63,657 bases of DNA from Pseudomonadota bacterium (GTDB lineage: Bacteria > Desulfobacterota > Desulfobulbia > Desulfobulbales > SURF-16). Each line of letters begins with the position of its first letter. The stretch's first letter is position 1. Location of the stretch: the NCBI GenBank assembly GCA_018816555.1, contig JAHIVT010000142.1:1-63657 (forward strand). Reading direction: 5' to 3'. Shown here piece after piece: positions 37,490-46,183 of the stretch. Under the pieces are notes generated by a model. That model was not told the origin of the DNA and made no database searches. It was given only the letters and a program-made list of their open reading frames with translations. The translations under genes and the position numbers were made by a program.

Positions 37490-37511
37490 GATTGACCGGT
37501 AATCGGATTTT

Positions 37512-38273
37512 TTAGGAATTGCCTTCTGCAGTATCCTCGATCAGGCAGCTGCTGTCGACAAAGGCATAGGCGCTGTGCTTGTGGATTGACTCGAAGCTTT
37601 CCACGCCCACGGAGAACCAGTAGATGTCCGGTCGGGCGTGGACCAGTTCCGCCACCTTGCGCACCACGTCCTCGACAAACATGGGGTTGTTGTATGCCTG
37701 TTCCGTGACAAACTTCTCATCAGGCCGCTTGAGGATGGAATAGACCTCACAGGAAACACCTGATTCCACCAGGCTGATCAGGTCTTCCACCCAGATAAAG
37801 CTTTTTGATTTGATATTGAGATTGATTTCCGCCCGCTGGTTGTGGGCGCCGTATTGGCTGATTTCCTTGGAGCAGGGACATAATGTGGTGCTGGGCACCC
37901 AGACCGATAGGATAAAATCCTCACCCTCGCCGATGCCGCCGGTAAAACGGCAGGTATACTCCATCAGGCCGGGAGTTTTCGTCACCGGCGCCTTTTTTTC
38001 CAGGAAATAGGGGAAGGTCATCTCCAGGTGGGCGGAGTTGGCCTGCAACTGGTCTTTTATCTCCTGCAGCAGTTTCGAGAAGATGGAGACACTCATCTCC
38101 TCCTGGTATTTGTTCAACACGGCCAGAAAGGTGGAGACGCAGGTTTCCCGGAAGTCCCGCGGCAGGTTGACCTGGAGCATGATGCTGGCAACGGTATCCT
38201 GCAGCCCGCCTGATTTTTCCCGGACTTTCACCGGATAACGGATGTTTTTGATTCCTACGGTTTTCAGTTTCAT
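37512..38273 (-). CDS. folE2: GTP cyclohydrolase FolE2
   Basis: A 253-residue type IB cyclohydrolase that opens GTP to dihydroneopterin triphosphate for folate and queuosine synthesis. It uses varied metals and so replaces zinc-dependent FolE. The segments IRYPVKVREK, the metal-binding cysteine region TTLCPCSKEISQYGAHNQR and FVEDVVRKVA identify it. It is a single gene converging on nadD. Confidence 0.95.
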   Translation of the reverse strand: MKLKTVGIKNIRYPVKVREKSGGLQDTVASIMLQVNLPRDFRETCVSTFLAVLNKYQEEMSVSIFSKLLQEIKDQLQANSAHLEMTFPYFLEKKAPVTKTPGLMEYTCRFTGGIGEGEDFILSVWVPSTTLCPCSKEISQYGAHNQRAEINLNIKSKSFIWVEDLISLVESGVSCEVYSILKRPDEKFVTEQAYNNPMFVEDVVRKVAELVHARPDIYWFSVGVESFESIHKHSAYAFVDSSCLIEDTAEGNS

Positions 38274-38456
38274 TTGAGAGCCTTTTTACCTTTTTTTGCC
38301 TGCATAGCCAACAGGTTTTTGCAGCAGGAGGATTTCCGGCATGACATTCCTGGCCGGGACAGGCTCTTAATAATGGATATTGAAGTTCTTTGCAGTCAGG
38401 ATAAAATGTGGTAATTTGGCCCAGTATTTTTGCTTGAATTACTTGGTTTGCGCATA

Positions 38457-38846
38457 ATGACCGATGAAAAGGTACGTATAGACAAGTGGCTGTGGGCGGC
38501 CCGGTTTTTTAAGACCAGATCCCTGGCTGCGGCAGCGGTGACCGGCGGTCATGTGCATGTGAACGGCGCCAGGGTCAAGGCGGCCCGGGCCGTGGCAATC
38601 GGCGATGAACTGCGGATTGTCAGAAATGAGGAGGAGTATGTGGTCATTGTCCAGGTTCTTTCCGACAAACGGGGTCCTGCCACGGTGGCGCGTACCCTTT
38701 ATGAAGAGACGGAAGAGAGCAAGACCGCCCGGGAAACCCAGGGGGCTGAGCGACGGCTGATAAACCTGGGACGGTCTTTTCCACCGCCGAAACGGCCGGG
38801 GAAAAGGGACAGGCGGCTGATTCGCAAATTTACTAAGAAGGCATAA
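38457..38846 (+). CDS. S4-domain RNA-binding protein, Hsp15-like
   Basis: A 129-residue protein with an N-terminal S4 domain, [35 protein letters not shown], and a basic tail ([21 protein letters not shown]). Hsp15 (hslR) binds free 50S subunits carrying nascent chains after heat shock, and this is the closest family. The ATG at 38457 is chosen because the S4 domain begins directly after it. The stop codon lies inside the first unit of a heptanucleotide array, so the last residues (KKA) may be repeat-derived. Confidence 0.9.
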   Translation: [129 protein letters not shown]

Positions 38847-38983
38847 GGCATAAGGCATAAGACATTAGGCAAAAGGCAAAAGGCAAAGGGCAAAGGGCAA
38901 AGGGCAAGAGGCATAGGGCACAAGGAGTTAGGCAGGAGTTTTTTGCCTTCACTTATGCCTTGTGCCTTATGCCTTATGCCTAT
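38839..38983. repeat. Long heptanucleotide array with an inverted copy, upstream of purH
   Basis: Fourteen consecutive 7-base units run from 38839 to 38936 (AGGCATA three times, then AGACATT, AGGCAAA, GGGCAAA and related forms). After a T run, 38944-38983 holds the same units in the opposite direction (GCCTTATGCCTTATGCC), so a long hairpin can form. It fills the whole gap between the S4 gene and purH. Confidence 0.85.
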
Positions 38984-39007
38984 CAATTTAAAAACAGGGA
39001 GAACATT

Positions 39008-39622
39008 ATGAAAAAAGCAGAAAGGGCGCTGATCAGCCTGACGGATAAATCAGGAATAGAGGGTTTTGCCAGGGAGCTTGAAAGTCTGGGCATCGAGATA
39101 CTTTCCACCGGTGGTACTGCCAAAAAGATGCGTGACAACGGCATTAAAGTCAAGGATGTCTCCGAGTTCACCGGCTTCCCCGAGATGCTTGACGGCCGGG
39201 TGAAAACACTCCATCCCAAGGTGCACGGCGGCATTCTGGCCCAGAAAACCAATCCGGACCATCTGCGCCAGATGCAGGAGCACGGTCTGCAGGCCATTGA
39301 TATTGTGGCGGTCAACCTTTATGCCTTTGACAAGACCACGGCCGATGCAAACTGCACCCTGGCCAATGCCATTGAAAATATTGATATCGGCGGCCCCACC
39401 ATGCTCAGGGCTGCGGCCAAGAATTTCCAGGATGTGACGGTCATTGTTGATCCTGCCGATTATCCTGTTGTCATCGCTGAAATCAAAGAGCATGGCAATA
39501 CCACCCTGAAAACCCGTTTCCGTCTCTGCGCCAAGGTCTTTGCCCTGACCAGCAAATACGATACGGCAATTTCCGCCTGGCTGGACAAGGTCGATGTTGA
39601 CAAAAACCCTCATTTTGCCTGA
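39008..39622 (+). CDS. purH: Stand-alone IMP cyclohydrolase (PurH N-terminal domain only)
   Basis: A 204-residue protein matching only the MGS-like inosinicase half of bifunctional PurH (about 530 residues in E. coli). Conserved segments are [24 protein letters not shown] and [15 protein letters not shown]. It closes the ring of FAICAR to give IMP. The AICAR transformylase half is absent and no remnant follows, since purN starts 13 bases later. A separate transformylase must be encoded elsewhere. The ATG at 39008 has AGGGAG upstream. Confidence 0.93.
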   Translation: MKKAERALISLTDKSGIEGFARELESLGIEILSTGGTAKKMRDNGIKVKDVSEFTGFPEMLDGRVKTLHPKVHGGILAQKTNPDHLRQMQEHGLQAIDIVAVNLYAFDKTTADANCTLANAIENIDIGGPTMLRAAAKNFQDVTVIVDPADYPVVIAEIKEHGNTTLKTRFRLCAKVFALTSKYDTAISAWLDKVDVDKNPHFA

Positions 39623-39634
39623 GGAGAGACCATC

Positions 39635-40201
39635 ATGAAAATGGCAGTTCTTCTTTCCGGCAGCGGCCGCACCCTGGATAATTTCCATGAGAGAATCACA
39701 GCTGGCACCATGCAGGGCAGCATTGCGCTGGTCATCTCCAATGTGAAAGACGCCCTTGGTCTGCAGAAGGCCCGCAACTATGGCTATCCCGCCTTTCACG
39801 CTGCCGACAACGCCGTTATCAATCAGCTGATCATCGATCATGGAGTGGAACTGATTCTCCTGGCCGGGTTTCTCAAACTGTACACCCCGCCGGATCATCT
39901 GAAGCGGAATGTGCTCAACATCCATCCCTCATTGATCCCCTCTTTCTGCGGCGCCGGTTTTTATGGCATGAAGGTGCACCGGGCCGTGCATCAGCGGGGG
40001 GTGAAGGTGAGCGGCTGCACCGTGCATTTTGCCAATGAGGTGTATGACGAAGGTCCCATCGTGGTGCAGCAATGTGTGCAGCTGGTGGAGACTGACACCC
40101 CCGATGATATCGCCCACAAGGTCTTTGATGTGGAGTGCGAGGCGTATCCCGCAGCAATCAACCTGGTGCATGAAAAGGGTATTGACGCCTTCTGGCGTTA
40201 A
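39635..40201 (+). CDS. purN: Phosphoribosylglycinamide formyltransferase
   Basis: A 188-residue folate-dependent enzyme transferring a formyl group to GAR in purine synthesis. The start MKMAVLLSGSGRTLDNF gives the substrate loop. The catalytic residues are in NIHPSLIPSFCG (Asn and His) and DEGPIVVQQ (Asp). It is coupled to the IMP cyclohydrolase gene. Confidence 0.92.
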   Translation: MKMAVLLSGSGRTLDNFHERITAGTMQGSIALVISNVKDALGLQKARNYGYPAFHAADNAVINQLIIDHGVELILLAGFLKLYTPPDHLKRNVLNIHPSLIPSFCGAGFYGMKVHRAVHQRGVKVSGCTVHFANEVYDEGPIVVQQCVQLVETDTPDDIAHKVFDVECEAYPAAINLVHEKGIDAFWR

Positions 40202-40226
40202 CGGCTGACAGAGCAAGGAGACCGAG

Positions 40227-40769
40227 GTGGCAAAAAAAAATACAACGATTATGACCGCTCCTGACATAGAGCGATCCCTGACCAGGATGGCGCTGCAGAT
40301 GATGGAAGACAACCGGGGCATCAAGAAGCTCGGTCTGATCGGCATCCATACCGGCGGGGTTTTTCTGGCGGACCGGCTGCAGAAGATCATCAGAGAGCAT
40401 GAGGGACTTGAGCTGCCGGTGGGTTATCTGGATATCACTTTGTACCGGGATGACTGGAGTCTTGTCAGCCAGAATCCCATTGTCAAAAAGACGGCGATTC
40501 CTTTTTCCGTGGAAGAGTATACCCTGATCTTAATTGATGATGTGCTCTATACCGGCAGAACGATCCGCGCCGCACTTGATGCCATCATGGATCTGGGTCG
40601 GCCCCGCGTTATCCAGCTTGCCGTGCTGATCAACCGCCAGTGCGGCAGGGAGCTGCCGATTCAGCCCAATTACTGGGGACTCGATGTGCATGAAAACCTC
40701 ACGGATCATGTTCATGTCATTCTCCAGGAAAAAGGGGGAAGGGACGAAGTTGTACTGGAATCTGACTGA
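40227..40769 (+). CDS. pyrR: PyrR-type regulator/uracil phosphoribosyltransferase
   Basis: A 180-residue type I phosphoribosyltransferase. The PRPP loop is LILIDDVLYTGRTIRAALDA and the RNA/UMP-binding family pattern LPVGYLDITLYRDDWS is intact. In Gram-positives PyrR attenuates pyr operons; in other phyla it often acts mainly as an enzyme. No pyr gene lies in the window. The GTG start follows a GGAGACCGAGGTG purine tract. Confidence 0.92.
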   Translation: MAKKNTTIMTAPDIERSLTRMALQMMEDNRGIKKLGLIGIHTGGVFLADRLQKIIREHEGLELPVGYLDITLYRDDWSLVSQNPIVKKTAIPFSVEEYTLILIDDVLYTGRTIRAALDAIMDLGRPRVIQLAVLINRQCGRELPIQPNYWGLDVHENLTDHVHVILQEKGGRDEVVLESD

Positions 40770-40810
40770 TGACCGGACGCATGGAAGCGTTCACTTAGAG
40801 GGACAAACGA

Positions 40811-42151
40811 TTGGAAGAGATCAATAAACGTATTGCGCAGAAGAAAGCTGATTATGTGCGTTATAATTTCAGCAAGGTGCAGAATGATATTCTCAAGACA
40901 TTTTTTGATCTGGCCCAGGAATACAGTACTCTGGAGGATTTCTATCAGATCAGTGTGGCGGTCCTCCAGGAGTTCATGGGAGTGGAGGCAAGGCTCTATC
41001 TGGCAAATGATACGCCCCATGAGCTGGAGTTTATCTGCGACAGCAGCCACGGCCTGCAGGCGCCAGGAGTAAAGGCTCCGGAGCATATCATCCTCTGTGA
41101 TAAAATGTATGCCATTGACGGGGCCTTTGTGGTGCCCATTATCAGCAAGATGATGCAGTCAGCCCCTGAACCATCCAAGGCTAAGGAGCTGCTGCAGGGT
41201 ATGCTGGAAGTTGAAGCCCCGCAGGCCTTAACCTCTCAGGAACAGTTTTTTCTCTGTAAATTCGCCAACCGCATCGGCTTTAATCTCTATAATCGCCGCA
41301 TTTCCATCCAGAACATCAAGCATCTGAAATTTATTAACACTCTGGTCATGGATATTGAGCATAATGTCATTATCCCCAACATGTACTTCAAACATCTTTT
41401 CAATCGGATCCGCGCCAAGATCCGCGATGTGGAAGACCTTGAGAAGAAGATGCGGGACATGAAAAACGCCATCCGGATGGACCGCTCATCATGTGAGAAT
41501 ATCATAACAAAGGTATCCGTCCTGCACCAGGATCTGATCGATTATCATCAGGAGATGCTCAGGCATCACAACAACTGCAGCCTGTTTCTGGAAAGTCTTT
41601 TCCGGCGCGATCACTTTGAAAAAGGGCATCTCGTTCTCCATTCCAAGAAATGTTTCGTGGAAAAGGAGATCATCCTCCCCCAGCTTGAACATTTCACCAG
41701 AAGGCTTGAGGGCCAGGGAATCACCATTGAACGGCCCACCGACATGTCAGCGGAGCAGATCCCATTGCGGGTTGACATCGGCCTGCTGTCCCAGGTCTAT
41801 GCCAATTACTTTTCCAATGCGGTGAAATACGCGGAAGTGATTATTGATCATGCCGGACGGCCACGCAAGGCCCTGGCTTACGGGCGCAAGGCCTTGCCTG
41901 ACTATTTCGGCGTGGGGCTGCCGGGGGTCAAATTCAATGTTTTTACCACCGGGCCTCATCTTGACAGTGAAGATGCCGCGGCTCTCTATACGGAAGGCTT
42001 CCGGGGCAAGAACAGCGTCCGGCAGGCCGGCACCGGCCATGGCCTTACCTTTGTCAGCCAGGTGGTGGAAATGCATGGCGGCGAAGCAGGTTATGAAGCA
42101 ACGGAAGAAGGCAACAACTTCTTCTTCATTCTTCCTGTTGATGAAATATGA
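40811..42151 (+). CDS. GAF-domain histidine-kinase-like protein
   Basis: A 446-residue soluble protein. The N-terminal part (about 20-185) looks like a GAF sensor (AVLQEFMGVEARLYLAN). A helical coiled-coil region follows (about 190-260), with histidines but no canonical HExxxP phospho-acceptor motif. The C-terminal HATPase_c domain has the N-box LSQVYANYFSNAVKYAE and the G2 box GTGHGLTFV. It may therefore be a non-canonical or signalling-defective kinase. TTG is used as start. Its stop overlaps the next gene (ATGA), coupling it to a U32 family protein. Confidence 0.8.
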   Translation: MEEINKRIAQKKADYVRYNFSKVQNDILKTFFDLAQEYSTLEDFYQISVAVLQEFMGVEARLYLANDTPHELEFICDSSHGLQAPGVKAPEHIILCDKMYAIDGAFVVPIISKMMQSAPEPSKAKELLQGMLEVEAPQALTSQEQFFLCKFANRIGFNLYNRRISIQNIKHLKFINTLVMDIEHNVIIPNMYFKHLFNRIRAKIRDVEDLEKKMRDMKNAIRMDRSSCENIITKVSVLHQDLIDYHQEMLRHHNNCSLFLESLFRRDHFEKGHLVLHSKKCFVEKEIILPQLEHFTRRLEGQGITIERPTDMSAEQIPLRVDIGLLSQVYANYFSNAVKYAEVIIDHAGRPRKALAYGRKALPDYFGVGLPGVKFNVFTTGPHLDSEDAAALYTEGFRGKNSVRQAGTGHGLTFVSQVVEMHGGEAGYEATEEGNNFFFILPVDEI

Positions 42152-44364
42152 GGGGGGCTCTGGTTAAAAAGCCCGAACTTCTTGCTCCGGCCGGGTCCCT
42201 TGATGTCTTTGCCACTGCTGTGGAGGAAGGGGCTGATGCGGTTTATATCGGTGCTCCTGCCTGGAATGCCAGGGCTCTGGCCAAGAATTTCACCCCGGAG
42301 GAACTGGCCGCCATGATCGATTACGGCCACAGGAACGGGGTCAAGGTCTACCTGGCCATGAACAGCCTGGTGAAAGAGGACGAGATCCCGCAGTTGGTGG
42401 AGTTGCTGGCGCTGTTGGAACAGCTCGCACCCGACGCCCTGATCATCCAGGATCTGGGGCTCTACTCCCTGGTCAGAAAATATTTCCCCTCCTTTACCCT
42501 GCATGCCAGCACCCTGATGGGTGCCCACAACTCTCTTGCCGTTCAGCAGTTTGCCGACATGGGTTTTAAACGGGTGGTGCTGGCCCGGGAGGTCACCCTG
42601 GCCGAAACGCAAAAGATCCATGAGGCGTGTCCTGTGGAACTCGAGGTGTTTGTCCATGGCGCGCTGTGCTTCAGCTATTCCGGCCTCTGTCTTTTTTCCA
42701 GCTATCTGGGGGGTAAGAGCGGACTGCGGGGCCGCTGCGTGCAGCCGTGCCGCAGGCGTTACAGCTGGGCGGATGCCGGCAAGGGGCAACAACCCGGCTA
42801 TTTCTTTTCCATGAATGATCTGGAGGCGATCGATTTGCTGCCCCAGCTTGCCCGCGCCGGGGTGGTTTCCTTCAAGATCGAGGGCCGCATGCGCAGCGCC
42901 AGCTATGTGGGGGCGGTGGTCAAGGCCTATCGCCAGATCATTGATGCCGGCGACAATATCGCCGATGTCCTGCCCCAGGTGCGCGGCCTGCTCTATGACG
43001 CCATGGGGCGCCGGCCCACCGGCGGTTATTTTTCCTCACCCCAGCCCGCGGATGCCATCACCCCTTTTCAGACCGGCAACATCGGCCATTATCTCGGCCG
43101 GGTGACCGGGGCCAAGGGTGGGCGCGTCTCGGTTGTTCTCGAGGAGGCTGTGGAACCGGGCGACCGGGTGCGCCTGCATCAGGAGAATAGCGGTGAGCGC
43201 AGTTCCTTCACCGTAAAGGAGATCCGGCTGGAGGGCAGAGTACTTGACCGGGGCGAAAAAGGGGAGGCTGTTTCGCTCTTCATGCCCGGGGTGCAGGCGG
43301 AAAGCGGGGACGTCCTCTACAAGGTGGATGTGCGCAGCCGCCGGCAGATGGAGGCCCGCAAAAGCAGACTGACGCCGCCGGCGCAGTTTAAAAAAATGAT
43401 TGAAAAGGCGGGCAAACAGGGCAGGGCACAGAACGTTCTCAAGGCCTTGGCCTTGCTGGGTCCGGCGGCAATGCCCCAGCGCCCGGCTTTCCGCGGCAGA
43501 CAGGCTCCTGCCGGCAAACAGCTTGCCGGCGGCCGCCGAGGCAAGCCGGCGGAGCTGCCGGTCTGGCTCAGGGGCGGCGATCTCCGCCTGCTCAACCAGG
43601 CGGTTATCGAGAGGCCGGAACGGCTGCTGGTGACCCTTGACCGGGAGAGCCTCAAACAACTCCAGCAGCAGAAAAAATCACAGCAGCATCTGCTGAAGTC
43701 CATCACCTGGGTTCTGCCGCCGGTGATTCTGGAAGACGACGTGCCCTTTTACCGGCAGTTGGTAAATGATATGGTTCGCCAGGGTTTCCGGCAGTGGATG
43801 GTGGGCCATATCGGCCAGCTGCAGCTGTTCCGGGCTTTGGCCGGCAAAGGGGATGGGGGCGGCAGACGCTCCGCCGCGGCGAAACTCGAATTGTGTGGCG
43901 ATTATACCCTGAATGTCCTGAATTCCCTGGCCCTGGGGCTGCTGCGGGAAATGGGCCTTGATACGGTGCTGCTTTCCATCGAGGCTGACCGGGAGGCCCT
44001 GCAGAAAGTGTGCGCCCATAAGAAGAAGAGCCGGACAGGGCTCGTCGTCTTCGGCCGGCCGCCGCTCTTTACCGCCCGGCTCCAGCCTGATTTTTTCCAG
44101 TTCAACAAAACCTTTATCAGCCCCAGGGGGGAACGCTTTGAGCTGGTCCGTAAATGGGGGCAGACCCTCGCCCTGCCGGATAAGCCTTTTTCCCTCTATT
44201 CCCAGCTGGCGCAATTAAAGGAGGCTGGTTTTGATTTTGCCCTGGTAGATCTCTCCTTTGTCCCGCTGCACAAAAAGGAAATGGCGGCGCTGCGCAAAAC
44301 CTTTGCCACGAAAAGCAGGGATCGCTCAGTGGATACATTCAACTTTTCCCGCACCCTGCAGTAG
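42148..44364 (+). CDS. Peptidase U32 family protein (YhbU/RlhA-like)
   Basis: A 738-residue protein. The N-terminal half is the U32 domain, starting KPELLAPAGSLDVFATAVEEGADAVYIG and with the family signature EVFVHGALCFSYSGLCLFSSYLGG plus CVQPCRR, cysteines that can bind an iron-sulfur cluster. A PRTase-like beta region and a C-terminal extension (about 480-738) follow. Members hydroxylate 23S rRNA (RlhA) or tRNA uridine (TrhP), so an RNA-hydroxylation role is more likely than proteolysis, although the family was named for a collagenase. Confidence 0.88.
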   Translation: MRGALVKKPELLAPAGSLDVFATAVEEGADAVYIGAPAWNARALAKNFTPEELAAMIDYGHRNGVKVYLAMNSLVKEDEIPQLVELLALLEQLAPDALIIQDLGLYSLVRKYFPSFTLHASTLMGAHNSLAVQQFADMGFKRVVLAREVTLAETQKIHEACPVELEVFVHGALCFSYSGLCLFSSYLGGKSGLRGRCVQPCRRRYSWADAGKGQQPGYFFSMNDLEAIDLLPQLARAGVVSFKIEGRMRSASYVGAVVKAYRQIIDAGDNIADVLPQVRGLLYDAMGRRPTGGYFSSPQPADAITPFQTGNIGHYLGRVTGAKGGRVSVVLEEAVEPGDRVRLHQENSGERSSFTVKEIRLEGRVLDRGEKGEAVSLFMPGVQAESGDVLYKVDVRSRRQMEARKSRLTPPAQFKKMIEKAGKQGRAQNVLKALALLGPAAMPQRPAFRGRQAPAGKQLAGGRRGKPAELPVWLRGGDLRLLNQAVIERPERLLVTLDRESLKQLQQQKKSQQHLLKSITWVLPPVILEDDVPFYRQLVNDMVRQGFRQWMVGHIGQLQLFRALAGKGDGGGRRSAAAKLELCGDYTLNVLNSLALGLLREMGLDTVLLSIEADREALQKVCAHKKKSRTGLVVFGRPPLFTARLQPDFFQFNKTFISPRGERFELVRKWGQTLALPDKPFSLYSQLAQLKEAGFDFALVDLSFVPLHKKEMAALRKTFATKSRDRSVDTFNFSRTLQ

Positions 44365-44379
44365 CTGGTCTCAAGGGGA

Positions 44380-45168
44380 TTATACCTCTTTTCCCGGCAC
44401 AAAACCGATCAGTCCAGGCAAACTGATGTGGGCCGGAAAGATGATTTCCCCGCCCCCTGCCGCTGCCCGGCCAAGGGCCTCTCTGATGCGCGCCATGCCG
44501 ACGGCAAACTCATCATCGCTTAACAGCGAGAGCTGCGAGGCCCCGTCTTTCCGCAGAATGGGATCATGGAAGACCTCAACTCCGGCGAAATCCTGCTGCA
44601 GGCGAGCGCTGGAGAGATGCTCGCAACCGACAAAACCGGTCTCCCCCATCAGTCCGAGCAGAGCTTTCGAAGAGGGATAGCGCCGCAGGTCCCTCTCACG
44701 GGTGCCGGGGAAATAATCATAAACATACCAGCTGTCCTGCCCGAGATGCGGGTCCATGCCGATGATGGTCAGCACCCCGCCGGGCCGGAGAAGGCCAAAG
44801 GCCTGTTTGATGAAATTGTCCGGCCCGTTGAAATGTTGGATGGCATGGATACAGTAGATAAAATCAAAGCTGGAGGGCGCAAAAGGCAGGCGCGAGGCCT
44901 CACCCCGGCAGAGGTGAAAAGTTCCGGACTTTACCCTGGCCTGGGCCAGCATGCCGGAGGAATAATCCAGTCCGTAAAGCTCCGCACTCCCCTGCAGCAG
45001 GCCCAGCCAGTGGCCGGTGCCGCAGCCCACTTCAAGGATCCTGGCGGCGCGCACCCGGCCGGCGCAGGAACCGAGAATTTCGGCGACCCCCTGGGGCCCG
45101 GCAGTGTAGCGCAGGTCGTAGAGTCTTGCCACCTCATCATAGGCAACAGACGACAATGGCGACGGCAT
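44380..45168 (-). CDS. Class I SAM-dependent methyltransferase
   Basis: A 262-residue Methyltransf_11-type enzyme. Motif I is ILEVGCGTGHWLGLL, motif II is YGLDYSSGML and motif IV is FDFIYCIHAIQHF. The substrate is not indicated by context. The ATG has GGAGG at a 7-base spacing. It converges on the U32 gene with a 15-base gap. Confidence 0.9.
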   Translation of the reverse strand: MPSPLSSVAYDEVARLYDLRYTAGPQGVAEILGSCAGRVRAARILEVGCGTGHWLGLLQGSAELYGLDYSSGMLAQARVKSGTFHLCRGEASRLPFAPSSFDFIYCIHAIQHFNGPDNFIKQAFGLLRPGGVLTIIGMDPHLGQDSWYVYDYFPGTRERDLRRYPSSKALLGLMGETGFVGCEHLSSARLQQDFAGVEVFHDPILRKDGASQLSLLSDDEFAVGMARIREALGRAAAGGGEIIFPAHISLPGLIGFVPGKEV

Positions 45169-45193
45169 GTTTTAACCTCCCTTTGCTGCAGGC

Positions 45194-45451
45194 CTAAAAT
45201 GAAGGTTCCTTGATTTTTTTGTCCTGTTGCGGGGCAGGGGAGAAATCCACCGCCGGCATTTCCCTTTGGGTAGCAAGTTCCAGGGCCAGGTAGCTCTTTT
45301 TGCTGAAGCCGAACCGTCTGGCAATGATACTGGAGGGGAAGGATTCCACCAGGGTGTTCCGGTATCTGACGAACTTGTTGTAGGTGCTGATCGTCCAGGC
45401 AAAAAGAACGAAAACAAAGAAACACAAAGGAATGATAACCTCCGGCCGCAT
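45194..45451 (-). CDS. Small single-pass membrane protein with a LemA-N-terminus-like motif
   Basis: An 85-residue protein with one hydrophobic segment (residues 5-21, IIPLCFFVFVLFAWTIS) followed by TYNKFVRYRNTLVESFP. This resembles the YN-xxxLRN motif after the membrane helix of LemA proteins, but the long helical body of LemA is absent. It may be a truncated LemA or an unrelated small protein. It is probably cotranscribed with the methyltransferase 25 bases downstream. Confidence 0.5.
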   Translation of the reverse strand: MRPEVIIPLCFFVFVLFAWTISTYNKFVRYRNTLVESFPSSIIARRFGFSKKSYLALELATQREMPAVDFSPAPQQDKKIKEPSF

Positions 45452-45478
45452 ACCGAATAATCTCCTTGTCTGATGTTA

Positions 45479-45659
45479 AGGGACTCGGAAAATGCCAAAA
45501 TACCATAACGCATCCCGTCTTCAGGCCATCTTTAGCCGCGCCTCAATCGCAAAATCCTCGCCGGAGCACAGCTACGCCTGCGGTTTTGCTCAATCGGCGC
45601 AACCAAATCTGACCCAAATCCGGGCGCGATCCAGGTAAATTAACATTTTCCGAGTCCCT
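45479..45659. mobile_element. 181-bp MITE-like element with 16-bp perfect terminal inverted repeats
   Basis: The ends AGGGACTCGGAAAATG (45479-45494) and CATTTTCCGAGTCCCT (45644-45659) are exact inverted copies. The inside is GC-rich with a further imperfect inverted repeat (about 45538-45600, GCGCC...GGCGC) and no coding capacity. The flanks (TTA left, AAG right) do not show an obvious target duplication longer than TA. This is the structure of a miniature inverted-repeat element mobilised in trans. Confidence 0.75.
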
Positions 45660-46183
45660 AAGTTGAGTGAAGGCTGGTTGGACGATACGCCTTGTCGTTA
45701 CCGGTCGGCCTGTAAGTTGTCTTTAACCCTCACCCTGCCAGCTTGATAAGGCAAATCCCTGTAAATAATGATTCTGTGCAGCAATATTCCTAGCATACGC
45801 CCAAGCCCATGGCAAGGCTATATTGTTGCTGGCAGCAGATGGAGGGGGCAGGAGGAAAAAGATGCCTCTCATCTGCTCGGGAATAGGTCATCTTTGCCGG
45901 CATATCGTCAAATTGTTGACCGTCATATGAGCGACTTAGCCGGGCAAGATGGCAAAAACATCATGGAAATAACCTGTTATGCGCAAAAAACAGGTCATAT
46001 CTCTACAGAGCAGGGGGATGGCGCGAAATCTGCTTGACGTATTGATATGGTACGATAATTGGGTAGATTTATTCATTTTTAGTGTATGAAATACTATGAC
46101 TTGTAATGTATTCGTGATATCGTAAAAAAATAGAGCGAAACCTAACTGATTTCAGCTGTAACTTCACTATCCGGGTGACTGTC
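45660..46183. other. Intergenic region between the MITE-like element and the NlpC-like gene
   Basis: About 520 bases with no supported gene. A candidate promoter lies near 46034-46062: TTGACG with TAATTG at a 16-base spacing, overlapping TGGTACG-N4-TTGG (46048-46062), which resembles a sigma-54 site at all but two key positions. Confidence 0.4.

Noticed and set aside
38839-38983. CRISPR-like array
   Set aside because: Units are 7 bases and contiguous, without unique spacers or cas genes.
45768-46037. An 89-residue plus-strand frame in the intergenic region
   Set aside because: No ribosome site, no hydrophobic segment or known motif, and atypical composition.
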